Assembly (NCBI GenBank): GCA_964500415.1
Contig: CAZCOB010000049.1
Location: 1-16,173, forward strand
Reading direction: 5' to 3'
Length of the DNA: 16,173 bases
DNA from: JAFGPF01 sp964500415
GTDB lineage: Bacteria > Chloroflexota > Dehalococcoidia > Dehalococcoidales > RBG-16-60-22
In this document: piece by piece, positions 1 through 5,995 of the stretch
Numbering within the stretch: the first letter of the stretch is position 1
Layout: each line of letters begins with the position of its first letter
Translations under genes and position numbers: made by a program
Notes under the pieces: generated by a model
Told to the model about the DNA's origin: nothing
Seen by the model: only the letters and a program-made list of their open reading frames with translations
The model's database searches: none

Positions 1-599
1 AGTGGAACGGCGAGAGAATAGACAGGAAAAACGCCGAAGAGATAGGTAAGCTGGGCATCATCCAGGCGCTGGAAGGTCGTCACGTCTTCGAGCACCTCAA
101 CACCGAGGAAAACCTGATGGTCGGCGCGCATAATCGCCGCGACCGCCACGCCGTCCGGCAGGACCTGGAGATGGTCTACGAGTATTTCCCGCATTTGAAG
201 GAACTGCGTAAGAATACAGCCGGCTACCTCTCCGGCGGGGAGCAGCAGATGCTGGTAATCGGCCGGGCGATGATGGCCACCCCCAAGCTGATGATGCTGG
301 ACGAGCCTTCGCTGGGGCTGGCGCCACTGCTGGTGGAAGAGATATACGATATTATCCGGCGGTTCAACACCGAGCAGAAAACGTCGGTCCTGCTGGTGGA
401 ACAGAACGTACGGATTGCTCTGAGTATTGCACACTATGGCTACGTCATGGAGAACGGGCGGGTCGTGCTTGACGGCACCGCCGATTTCCTGAAAAATAAC
501 GAGGACGTGAAAGAGTTTTACATGGGGCTTTCGGCGCTGGGCACCAAGAAGAGCTACCGCGAAGTGAAGCACTACAAGAGGAGAAAGAGATGGCTGTAA
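1..599 (+). CDS. livF: Branched-chain amino-acid-type ABC transporter ATPase LivF, 5'-truncated by window edge
   Basis: ATP-hydrolysing subunit of a LivFGHMK-type importer, working at the cytoplasmic face of the membrane. The reading frame is open from base 3 with no start, so the gene begins upstream and the Walker A loop is outside the window. Visible, numbering from the first complete codon: the ABC signature LSGGEQQ (about residues 76-82), Walker B LMMLDEP (96-102) with D-loop SLGLAP, and a switch region LLVEQN in which Gln replaces His, as is usual in LivF. The C-terminus is long and basic (ends KRRKRWL). The stop overlaps the next gene's start by 10 bases, so the two are probably co-translated. 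The expected partner LivG lies nearby but on the opposite strand. Family assignment is firm; the true substrate may be an aromatic or other organic acid rather than an amino acid, given the neighbouring ligase. Confidence 0.93.
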   Translation, partial: WNGERIDRKNAEEIGKLGIIQALEGRHVFEHLNTEENLMVGAHNRRDRHAVRQDLEMVYEYFPHLKELRKNTAGYLSGGEQQMLVIGRAMMATPKLMMLDEPSLGLAPLLVEEIYDIIRRFNTEQKTSVLLVEQNVRIALSIAHYGYVMENGRVVLDGTADFLKNNEDVKEFYMGLSALGTKKSYREVKHYKRRKRWL

Positions 600-1867
600 A
601 GAAGGACGAGTTCTTCGACGAACTGGAAACGATGTCGGCGGCAGCGCGGGAGAAGCACCTCAACCGTAAGCTGGCAGAGCATATACGCCATACCTATAAA
701 CATTCTCCCGCCGTGAAAAATCTCTTCGACCGGGCGGGAGTCAAACCCGAAGAAATACGCACGGTAACAGACATGGAAAGGCTGCCGGTTACCCGCAAGA
801 CCGACCTCGTGGAGATGCAGAAGGAGAACCTGCCTTACGGAGGTGTCGCCGCCATACCCCTTGAAGACGTAGAGCGCGTCTTTATTTCGCCCGGGCCGAT
901 TTACGAGATTCAACCTTCCAGCATTCAGTGGTTCGCCAAGTCGTTCTGGGCGGCGGGATTCAGGAAGGGCGACGTGGTCGTCAACACGTTTACCTACCAC
1001 ATGTCACCGGCAGGCATACTGTTCCACGAGGCCATACGCGACTGCGGAGCGACGGTGGTGGTGGCCGGCACCGGGAATACCGACCTCCAGATACAGATTA
1101 TGAAAGACCTTAAAGTAAGCGGCTTCGTGGGGACACCCAGCTTTTTAATGACCGTTATCACACGCGCCGAGGAAATGGGCTTCGATTTGAAACGGGACTT
1201 CTCCCTGAAACGCGCCTGGTTCACCGGCGAGATGCTGCCGCCTTCCCTCAGGAAGACCTTCGAGGGTGATTACGATATCGACACCTACCAGACTTACGCC
1301 GTGACCGAGCCGGGCGGCGCCATCGCTTACGAGTGCCATCAAAAGACCGGCATGCACCTCTTGGATGAATACTTCACGGAGATAGTCGACCCCGAGACGG
1401 GGAAGCAACTGGGGCCGGGGGAAATTGGGGAAATAGTCACCACGCAGCTTTTCAATAAGAACTGGGGGCTTATCCGCTTCGGCACCGGCGACCTTTCCTC
1501 TTACGTTACCGAAGCCTGCCCGTGCGGCCGGACGGCCAGCCGGGTTATGGGCATCGTCGGCAGGGCAGGGGACGCGGTAAAAGTGCGGGGCATGTTCGTC
1601 GTGGCGAAACAGGCGGAGCAGGCGATTATGGGCTTCAGCCAGGTCGCCAGATACCAGCTAATCGTTGGGCGGCGGCAGCACCGCGACGAAATGACTCTCA
1701 AAGTCGAGTTGAAAGACAAGAACGCGGATACGGCAAAGCTGACCGAAGGCATTAATAAAAAATTCCAGGATACCTGCCGCATCAAGATAGATAAAATAGA
1801 GTTCGTGGAGGCGGGGAGCATCCCGGAGGACAAGCAGGGGATAGTGGACGAGAGGAAGTGGGAGTAG
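590..1867 (+). CDS. PaaK-like phenylacetate-CoA ligase family protein (adenylate-forming enzyme)
   Basis: A 425-residue protein of the ANL superfamily, closest in layout to phenylacetate-CoA ligase, which activates a carboxylic acid with ATP and joins it to CoA. Recognisable parts: the PaaK-style helical N-terminus with PVTRKTDL (67-74), YAVTEPGG (236-243) at the A5 position, RFGTGDLS (297-304) at A7, the cysteine motif CPCGRT (310-315), and GRAGDAVKVRG (324-334) at the hinge/A8. The C-terminal domain ends with IPEDKQGIVDER, whose Lys415 may be the A10 lysine. The Ser/Thr/Gly-rich phosphate loop expected near residue 100 is replaced by ISPGPIYEIQ. The start ATG follows AGGAG at 579-583 and overlaps livF by 10 bases. 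The stop is 12 bp from the convergent livG stop. Substrate unknown; the transporter context suggests an imported organic acid. Confidence 0.85.
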   Translation: MAVKKDEFFDELETMSAAAREKHLNRKLAEHIRHTYKHSPAVKNLFDRAGVKPEEIRTVTDMERLPVTRKTDLVEMQKENLPYGGVAAIPLEDVERVFISPGPIYEIQPSSIQWFAKSFWAAGFRKGDVVVNTFTYHMSPAGILFHEAIRDCGATVVVAGTGNTDLQIQIMKDLKVSGFVGTPSFLMTVITRAEEMGFDLKRDFSLKRAWFTGEMLPPSLRKTFEGDYDIDTYQTYAVTEPGGAIAYECHQKTGMHLLDEYFTEIVDPETGKQLGPGEIGEIVTTQLFNKNWGLIRFGTGDLSSYVTEACPCGRTASRVMGIVGRAGDAVKVRGMFVVAKQAEQAIMGFSQVARYQLIVGRRQHRDEMTLKVELKDKNADTAKLTEGINKKFQDTCRIKIDKIEFVEAGSIPEDKQGIVDERKWE

Positions 1868-1879
1868 GACAGGTAGAGG

Positions 1880-2731
1880 CTACCTTTTCTCCTCGCCAAG
1901 GTAGGCGGCGATAACCTCAGAATTGTTCTTAATTTCTTCAGGAGTGCCCTCGGCGATTTTCTTACCGAAGTCCAGCACGACAATACGGTCGGCGATATCC
2001 ATGACCACCCCCATGTCGTGCTCAACAAGGACGATACAGCTTACGCCGTCGCGCAATACCGGGGTATCGGAGTAGGTAACACCCTGGCCTTCAAAGATAT
2101 CGATGATGAAGCGGGCGATATCCTCTTTTTCTTCCAGGTTCATGCCTGCCATAGGCTCATCGAGGAGCAGGACCTTAGGCTCCAGGGCTAAAGCTCTCCC
2201 CAGTTCCACCCGCTTGCGCATGCCGTAGGGGAGCATACCGACGGTCGTCTTGCGAATCGATTCTATCTCCAGAAAGTCGATGATATCTTCCACGGTCTTG
2301 CGGTGGGTAATTTCCTCTTTATGCGCCCAGCCGAAATAGAGGGCGCTGCTGAGCATATTCTGCCTCATCAGGACATGCCGGGCGGCCATAATATTGTCCA
2401 GGGTGCTCAGGCCGGTATAAAGCTCGATGTTCTGGAAGGTCCTGGCGAGCCCCATCCTGGCGGCTTTATCAGGGCGGATGCGGGTAATCTTCCTGCCCTC
2501 GAAGTAGATACTACCCTGCTGCGGCTTGTAAAAACCGTTGATGCAGTTGAGCAGGCAGGTCTTACCGGCGCCGTTAGGTCCGATGATAGCCAGGATTTCT
2601 TTATCCCTGACATCCACGTCGATGTCAACCAGAGATTTGACACCGCCGAAGGAGAGGGAAAGATTTTCAACCTTTATCCTGACCCCATCGGGGCCCGTTC
2701 TTGCAGCGTTATCTTTATCGGATATCGTCAC
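1880..2731 (-). CDS. livG: Branched-chain amino-acid-type ABC transporter ATPase LivG
   Basis: Second ATPase of a Liv-type importer, 283 residues. Walker A is GPNGAGKT (51-58), the signature is the LivG-like LPYGMRKR (167-174), Walker B is VLLLDEP (187-193) and the switch His is H238 in LVEHD. The C-terminus has the LivG-type GTPEEI and VIAAYLGEE. An extra stretch at about 216-231 (YSDTPVLRD core) sits between the D-loop helix and the switch strand, where most relatives have a short turn. The start is GTG at 2731-2729; it shares four bases (GTGA) with the stop of the upstream cysteine-protein gene, and a GGTGAG sequence precedes it. The gene faces the livF-paaK pair tail to tail with 12 bp between stops and no visible terminator there. 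Confidence 0.93.
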   Translation of the reverse strand: MTISDKDNAARTGPDGVRIKVENLSLSFGGVKSLVDIDVDVRDKEILAIIGPNGAGKTCLLNCINGFYKPQQGSIYFEGRKITRIRPDKAARMGLARTFQNIELYTGLSTLDNIMAARHVLMRQNMLSSALYFGWAHKEEITHRKTVEDIIDFLEIESIRKTTVGMLPYGMRKRVELGRALALEPKVLLLDEPMAGMNLEEKEDIARFIIDIFEGQGVTYSDTPVLRDGVSCIVLVEHDMGVVMDIADRIVVLDFGKKIAEGTPEEIKNNSEVIAAYLGEEKR

Positions 2732-2973
2732 TTCTCACCCAGCAAACCGTCCCGGTAATCGGTTACCCTGGAGCAAACGACCTGCGGACAGATAATCGGC
2801 CGGCCCGACTGCCGGCTCTTCTTTTTCATCAGCTTAGCCGTCTCTCTGTCAGGTCTGGAGTACTTCTGGTGGCCGGTACATCTCACCGTGCCGTCGCCGG
2901 AAACAATCAAGGTCACTTCATCGTCAACGGCATCACAGTAAATAGTGGTGGCGGTCATCTGCCAGTCGGTCAT
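2728..2973 (-). CDS. Small cysteine-containing protein, translationally coupled to livG
   Basis: About 81 residues from ATG 2973; a TTG at 3039 would give 103. Four cysteines are visible: one in IYCDAV, one in RCTGH, and a pair in ICPQVVCSRV, with a CxxH at the second, so a metal-binding (zinc-ribbon-like) fold is possible. The C-terminus RVTDYRDGLLGEK is charged. I do not recognise a characterised family, though I have an impression of similar small proteins next to Liv/PaaK genes in Dehalococcoidia. Its TGA overlaps the livG GTG by four bases, which suggests coupling and favours a real gene. The TTG start is unlikely because it has no ribosome site and falls on a good -35 box. ATG 2973 lies about 31 bases from the predicted transcript start, with a GGGAG somewhat far upstream; ATG 2958 is the other option. 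Confidence 0.66.
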   Translation of the reverse strand: MTDWQMTATTIYCDAVDDEVTLIVSGDGTVRCTGHQKYSRPDRETAKLMKKKSRQSGRPIICPQVVCSRVTDYRDGLLGEK

Positions 2974-3010
2974 GTCCAGAGTAGAATCTCCCGGTATTTT
3001 CGCTTTCCCT

Positions 3011-3039
3011 ATATTACGATAAATCAGGCTGTAATTCAA
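3011..3039 (-). promoter_or_regulatory. Sigma-70-type promoter for the cysteine protein and livG
   Basis: On the minus strand, TTGAAT (3039-3034) and TAATAT (3016-3011) are separated by exactly 17 bp. The predicted transcript start is near 3004, about 31 bases before ATG 2973. This supports the shorter start of the small gene and a two-gene transcript with livG. Confidence 0.5.
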
Positions 3040-3161
3040 ACGGTGGGGGAGACAGTTGACATAACGCTTCCAGCTTTACGTTTAACATTTTATACTTTTA
3101 ACCGCAAACGCGAAACGGATTCATTAAAAGGTTACGGAGTTCAAACAAAAAAGGGGTTATC

Positions 3162-3190
3162 TTGATATTGAGAGTCGGGCAGGGTAAAAT
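3162..3190 (+). promoter_or_regulatory. Sigma-70-type promoter for the tRNA gene
   Basis: TTGATA (3162-3167), a 17-bp spacer and TAAAAT (3185-3190) lie about 60 bp upstream of the mature tRNA 5' end, giving a predicted start near 3197 and a short 5' leader. The rest of the 3040-3250 gap holds a TTGACA at 3056-3061 without a well-spaced -10 box, and no gene that I can support. Confidence 0.55.
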
Positions 3191-3250
3191 AAGTGGGAGC
3201 GGACAGGGGAGGTGATAAGGGGAGGAACACCTTTCACCGTATCGATTCAG

Positions 3251-3325
3251 GGGCTCGTAGCTCAGCGGCAGAGCGGCCGGCTCATAACCGGTTGGTCGTA
3301 GGTTCGAATCCTACCGAGCCCACCA
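3251..3325 (+). tRNA. tRNA with CAU anticodon, probably tRNA-Ile2 (elongator Met possible), CCA encoded
   Basis: A complete cloverleaf: acceptor strands GGGCTCG (3251-3257) and CGAGCCC (3315-3321), D arm GCTC/GAGC, anticodon stem GCCGG/CCGGT with loop CTCATAA, T arm GTAGG/CCTAC around TTCGAAT, discriminator A and encoded CCA. The anticodon is CAT. A paired first acceptor base and only two G-C pairs below the anticodon loop argue against initiator tRNA. The G-T pair at 27-43 and the TTGGTCGTAGG stretch resemble the Ile2 tRNAs I remember from E. coli and B. subtilis, where TilS converts the wobble C to lysidine so that AUA is read as isoleucine. The tRNA call is very secure; Ile2 versus Met about two to one. 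Confidence 0.96.
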
Positions 3326-3341
3326 TTTATTTATCAGGTGA

Positions 3342-3404
3342 GACAGAGCGGTCCCGATTCTCATCGGGATTGGACGCAGGTACGGAATCCTACCGAGCCC
3401 ACCA
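3342..3404 (+). pseudogene. Partial tRNA-like copy repeating the 3' end of the adjacent tRNA
   Basis: Bases 3385-3405 exactly repeat 3306-3326, that is the T-arm 3' half, acceptor 3' strand, CCA and one flanking base. Similarity continues upstream: CAGAGCGG at 3344-3351 equals 3269-3276, and TTGGACGCAGG at 3370-3380 matches TTGGTCGTAGG with two changes. No 5' acceptor strand is present. The T loop has one extra base. The anticodon stem has a different sequence but is still perfectly paired (TCCCGAT/ATCGGGA, 3352-3369, four-base loop TCTC). It cannot form a normal tRNA. It may be a decayed duplicate or the scar of an element that integrated at the tRNA 3' end. Confidence 0.75.
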
Positions 3405-3415
3405 TAAATCCTCAA

Positions 3416-3829
3416 CTAACGTTCCACTAAAGCCGCTAAATCTATGCCTTTTTTATCCTCCGCCACGGCATATTTTAGATAGTCGAGGCTGATAATATAC
3501 CCCTCGTAGTGCTGGCGGTCGAAGCGCGGGACTCCCCAGTCGTAAGCTATCTCTTTATCGCCGGATTTTACCAGCAGCCAGACATGGTCGCATTCCAGAT
3601 ATTCTTCGCCCGCCACGTCCAGATTACCGACAATCGGCTTGGACTCGATTCCCAGGCTTTCGAAGTGCCGGTACATATCAAGCGTACCGTCGTCGCAATC
3701 GAAGTCGGGCGAAGGGCCCGGCAGAGTCGGAAAAATAACGTGACTGAGCCGGGGCAAAGTCATCATGACAGTCAGAGCAACGATGATGAAGGTCATGATT
3801 TTAAAGATACCGCCGCTGAGATTCCCCAT
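3416..3829 (-). CDS. Membrane-anchored transglutaminase-like (papain-fold) protein, predicted
   Basis: A 137-residue protein with one hydrophobic N-terminal segment (about residues 9-26) and a short domain carrying DCDDGT (Cys45), DHVWLLV (His82) and YDWG (Asp97) in order. The Cys-His-Asp sequence with these surrounding residues is what bacterial transglutaminase-like/BTLCP cysteine domains show, including the helix after Cys (MYRHFESLGI) and the following strand (KPIVGNL). The domain is small for the family. It should sit outside the membrane, tethered by the N-terminal segment. No ribosome site precedes the ATG; a TATAAT lies nine bases upstream, so the mRNA may be leaderless or nearly so. 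The function is inferred from motif order only. Confidence 0.62.
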   Translation of the reverse strand: MGNLSGGIFKIMTFIIVALTVMMTLPRLSHVIFPTLPGPSPDFDCDDGTLDMYRHFESLGIESKPIVGNLDVAGEEYLECDHVWLLVKSGDKEIAYDWGVPRFDRQHYEGYIISLDYLKYAVAEDKKGIDLAALVER

Positions 3830-3838
3830 ACCATATTA

Positions 3839-3844
3839 ATTATA
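3839..3844 (-). promoter_or_regulatory. Consensus -10 box close to the start of the transglutaminase-like gene
   Basis: TATAAT on the minus strand, nine bases before ATG 3829, with only a weak -35 candidate (TCCGCC at 3867-3862). The transcript would start within a few bases of the ATG. The overlapping palindrome ATTATAAT also gives TATAAT on the plus strand. Confidence 0.4.
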
Positions 3845-3878
3845 ATCGGGCCTGCCGCCGCGGCGGATAAATTTCATT

Positions 3879-3910
3879 AAGGTTTGATAAAGGTTTGATT
3901 AAGGTTTCAT
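3879..3910 (+). repeat. Three 11-bp phased direct repeats upstream of the flavoprotein promoter
   Basis: GGTTTGAT occurs at 3881 and 3892 and as GGTTTCAT at 3903, each preceded by AA, at an exact 11-bp period. This is one helical turn, so all copies face the same side of the DNA. The array ends 18 bp before the -35 box at 3928, a position typical of activator binding. No protein is identified. Confidence 0.6.
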
Positions 3911-3927
3911 AAAAAGTGGAGAGCGAG

Positions 3928-3956
3928 TTGCATATCAGAGTCCGAGTGCCTATACT
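3928..3956 (+). promoter_or_regulatory. Sigma-70-type promoter of the iron-sulfur flavoprotein gene
   Basis: TTGCAT (3928-3933), a 17-bp spacer and TATACT (3951-3956). The predicted transcript start is near 3963, followed by the strong ribosome site AAAGGAGGT (3968-3976) and ATG 3984. Confidence 0.6.
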
Positions 3957-3983
3957 ACTTGAGGAGCAAAGGAGGTAGTTAAC

Positions 3984-4550
3984 ATGAAGGTTCTGGGAAT
4001 TGTCGGCAGTCCCCGAAAGGGGGGAAATACCGAGATAATGGTTGAGGAGGCACTGGCGTCGGCGCGAGAAGCCGGTGCCGAAACCGATATTTTTCTGGTC
4101 CATAATAAGACCATCAACGGCTGCGACGGCTGTCACAGCTGCTTTAAGACGGGGTCCTGCAAAATCAAAGACGATATGCAGGATTTATACAAGAAAATGG
4201 AGTGGGCTGACGGCATCATCTTCGGCAGCCCGGTCTATTTTAACTACGTTACCGCCCAGGCAAAAGCTATTATCGACAGGACGTTCTGCTACCTGGGCAA
4301 TCGCAAGCTCGAAGGTAAAGCGGCCGCCTCGGTGCTGGCTTTAAGGAAGATAGGGGGCGGCCAGACCCGCGTGCAGCTTTACGGCTGGTTCATCGTCCAG
4401 GGGATGCTGCCGGTAATGGGAGCCATCGGCTACGGACGCGAGAAGGGCGACGTGAAAAAGGGCGAGGGGGCGGGAATCGGTAAGACAGCGATGGAGGAAG
4501 CCCGCGCCACCGGCAAGGACGTCGTGGAGATGGTGAAGAAATTTACATAA
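3984..4550 (+). CDS. Iron-sulfur flavoprotein, NADPH-dependent FMN reductase family
   Basis: A 188-residue flavodoxin-fold protein. The N-terminal GSPRKGGNTE (8-17) is the FMN-phosphate loop, and ADGIIFGSPVYF with the following helix is the second flavin-contacting segment. Between them CDGCHSCFKTGSC holds cysteines 47, 50, 53 and 59, the compact CX2CX2CX5C motif of Methanosarcina-type Isf proteins, so one 4Fe-4S cluster beside FMN is expected. Such proteins pass electrons between ferredoxin or NAD(P)H and small acceptors and are common in strict anaerobes. A strong promoter and ribosome site lie upstream, and three phased repeats suggest dedicated regulation. It is a single gene; the next gene starts 23 bases after the stop but seems to have its own promoter. 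Confidence 0.88.
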   Translation: MKVLGIVGSPRKGGNTEIMVEEALASAREAGAETDIFLVHNKTINGCDGCHSCFKTGSCKIKDDMQDLYKKMEWADGIIFGSPVYFNYVTAQAKAIIDRTFCYLGNRKLEGKAAASVLALRKIGGGQTRVQLYGWFIVQGMLPVMGAIGYGREKGDVKKGEGAGIGKTAMEEARATGKDVVEMVKKFT

Positions 4551-4558
4551 TAATAATG

Positions 4559-4567
4559 TGATATAAT
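4559..4567 (+). promoter_or_regulatory. Extended -10 promoter giving a leaderless mRNA
   Basis: TGATATAAT (TG at 4559-4560, TATAAT at 4562-4567) ends six bases before ATG 4574, so transcription should start at or next to the ATG. TTTACA at 4542-4547 is a possible -35 but with a short 14-bp spacer. No ribosome site can fit between. Confidence 0.5.
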
Positions 4568-4573
4568 GGCACC

Positions 4574-4990
4574 ATGAGCAAAATGAAATCCATCCGTAAC
4601 ACGTTCAATATGCTGTCCGGGATAACCGCGCGCCACAATCGCGCCCTGCGCGATATATCCGACTGGACAGAAGGCGTAAAGTCATTCCTTACCTCTTATG
4701 ACCTGTACGGTGGTTCTGGCTTCGATAGGCTTTTAAAGAAAATAGGCGAGGCCAAGTTCGACCTGACGGCTATCGCTTATAACGGCCGGCCCCTGATTGA
4801 TAAAGCCGGTAACATTAAAAGCAAAGAAATCGTCATGCCGATAAGGGAGTTGGTGGATAACCTGGAAAGCCTTAGAAGGTATTTAATGAAACCCTCGATA
4901 CAGTCGGAGAGGCTTGAACAAGGCATACGCAATCTGCGTACTTCATTTGAAAAACTCCGGGACACGCTGGCGAGTACCGAGTACATGTAA
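4574..4990 (+). CDS. Hypothetical protein, mostly helical
   Basis: 138 residues, not recognised. There is no signal peptide or membrane segment, so it is probably cytoplasmic. The N-terminal part is rich in Arg, Asn and Thr; a middle stretch has a glycine turn (LYGGSGFDRL) and a short strand region (AIAYNGRPLI). The C-terminal half (about 90-135) looks like a long amphipathic helix or coiled coil with regular Leu/Ile and charged residues (RELVDNLESLRRYL, GIRNLRTSFEKLRD). Codon and base composition match the conserved neighbours, so it is probably a resident gene. ATG 4574 has no ribosome site but has a near-perfect extended -10 box six bases before it; ATG 4583 (Met4) is an alternative. Confidence 0.6.
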   Translation: MSKMKSIRNTFNMLSGITARHNRALRDISDWTEGVKSFLTSYDLYGGSGFDRLLKKIGEAKFDLTAIAYNGRPLIDKAGNIKSKEIVMPIRELVDNLESLRRYLMKPSIQSERLEQGIRNLRTSFEKLRDTLASTEYM

Positions 4991-5113
4991 ACGCATTTTC
5001 AAGCGATACATCAGCAGGGGAGCCACCTATGATATTATGTAAATTATACCAGACATGTGTGTAACACTACATAACATATATTGTGCGCCCCAAAGTTTTC
5101 AGGCTTTAAGGGG

Positions 5114-5142
5114 TTGACATAATGGGATTGATGATTTATGTA
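5114..5142 (+). promoter_or_regulatory. Candidate sigma-70 promoter with no gene downstream
   Basis: TTGACA (5114-5119), 17 bp, TATGTA (5137-5142). Nothing on this strand downstream looks like a protein gene. A weak hairpin and a T-run at 5165-5191 follow within 50 bases, so any transcript could be very short. Confidence 0.35.
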
Positions 5143-5164
5143 AATAAAACGGCTTTTAAGCACC

Positions 5165-5191
5165 GCAGGAAATTCACCCGCTGATTTTTTT
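5165..5191 (+). terminator. Weak intrinsic terminator candidate
   Basis: GCAGG (5165-5169) can pair with CCCGC (5177-5181) with one mismatch, followed after TGA by seven T residues at 5185-5191. The stem is short and imperfect, so this is a low-confidence call. Confidence 0.25.
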
Positions 5192-5286
5192 ATAAAGATA
5201 TTTCCGGGCGTTCCCGGCGCCGGCCCCGGCTATAAATTTCTCCCCCTACTTCCGTTTGTAATATCTTGATGGTCTAAACCGCCGAA

Positions 5287-5330
5287 ATAAAAAGCCCCGC
5301 GATATTTCCCCCGGAAAAATCCTTAGGGGC
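5287..5330 (-). terminator. Possible intrinsic terminator of the AT-rich orphan gene
   Basis: On the minus strand GCCCC (5330-5326) and GGGGC (5298-5294) bracket a loop with a smaller hairpin (GGA/TCC) and are followed by TTTTTATT (5293-5286). It lies about 54 bases after the orphan gene's stop. The loop is long, so confidence is limited. Confidence 0.35.
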
Positions 5331-5383
5331 GCTCAGATTTCGATTTCAGGGCTTCTGTTTTGGGGGAATAACCGGAAAGTGGT

Positions 5384-5995
5384 TTAATTGATATCTTTTA
5401 TCTTTATCTTCGTGGCTTCTTCTATTACTTGTTTAGCGTTATATAAAAGCACGGTTCTATTTTTCATTATTTCGAACATAGTTACTTTAAAGCTATTACT
5501 TATATATGTCGGCCAATCCTGCGATGAAATCCACTCTTTTGATTCGTCGGTTTCCTCAAGTTTGACCATGTGTGATGAGATAAACCTTCCTTCACCAGCT
5601 AATGTAAGCAATTGCTCGTCTATTAATTTATTACGATTTTCAATAATTTCGGCTAGAATATCTACCATAGTTTTTAAATTATCCCCAAAAGATAAGGATG
5701 TTTTACAAACATATTCAATCCTTCCATAGATTGATTTATACTCAAGTGATAGGTCTGCGAAGATTTTTAACAAATATAGCTCAGCACCAGCTTTAGACTT
5801 AGCATCAGTCCTTGTTGGTAAGAGAAGTGGCTGAAGGCCACATCTACAGACATCTACTGCCCAATCAATAATTTCATTTAATAATCGTTCTTTACGTTCT
5901 GTTTTTTGCATACTTCTGGTGTGCAGAATAGAAACAACACCTATACTCAAAGCAACAATAACTGCACAAAGTGTTATCCAGTCACCAACTTCCAT
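5384..5995 (-). CDS. Orphan membrane-anchored protein in AT-rich DNA
   Basis: 203 residues from ATG 5995 (205 from ATG 6001). One N-terminal membrane segment (about residues 6-24, ITLCAVIVALSIGVVSIL) is followed by a charged region (HTRSMQKTERKER) that should place the remainder in the cytoplasm. The rest is helical, with four cysteines and no motif I recognise. By eye its DNA is far richer in A+T than the metabolic cluster on either side, and it is flanked by repeats, which suggests acquisition by transfer. ATG 5995 is preferred because TATAAT at 6007-6002 ends six bases before it, the same arrangement as at 4574. ATG 6001 touches that -10 box directly, and neither start has a ribosome site. 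Confidence 0.55.
   Translation of the reverse strand: MEVGDWITLCAVIVALSIGVVSILHTRSMQKTERKERLLNEIIDWAVDVCRCGLQPLLLPTRTDAKSKAGAELYLLKIFADLSLEYKSIYGRIEYVCKTSLSFGDNLKTMVDILAEIIENRNKLIDEQLLTLAGEGRFISSHMVKLEETDESKEWISSQDWPTYISNSFKVTMFEIMKNRTVLLYNAKQVIEEATKIKIKDIN

Larger units (their letters stand above)
4991..5383. other. Gene-free interval with motif repeats, a promoter candidate and GC-rich hairpins
   Basis: 393 bp without a supportable gene. It contains TTTACATAAT on the minus strand at 5043-5034, TTGACATAAT on the plus strand at 5114-5123 and TTTACATAAA on the minus strand at 5144-5135. GC-rich inverted repeats follow at about 5203-5230 (CCGGG/CCCGG and GCCGG/CCGGC). The left half is AT-rich, and the right half alternates GC-rich hairpins with A/T runs, unlike the coding sequence around it. 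Confidence 0.5.

Noticed and set aside
1501..2028. 175-codon minus-strand frame across the paaK-like/livG junction
   Set aside because: It lies opposite well-supported coding sequence of one gene and out of frame in the other, and has low-complexity Ser/Leu content.
2701..3165. 154-codon plus-strand frame
   Set aside because: It overlaps the livG start and the small cysteine gene on the other strand, which have coupling and promoter support; no ribosome site and no recognisable protein.
3193..3492. Plus-strand reading frame running through the tRNA
   Set aside because: Its protein reads like a translated tRNA (ERPAHNRLVVGSNP). The frame only reflects the tRNA and its partial copy.
3879..3910. 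CRISPR-like repeats
   Set aside because: The units are only 8-11 bp with no unique spacers between them, so phased operator-type repeats fit better.
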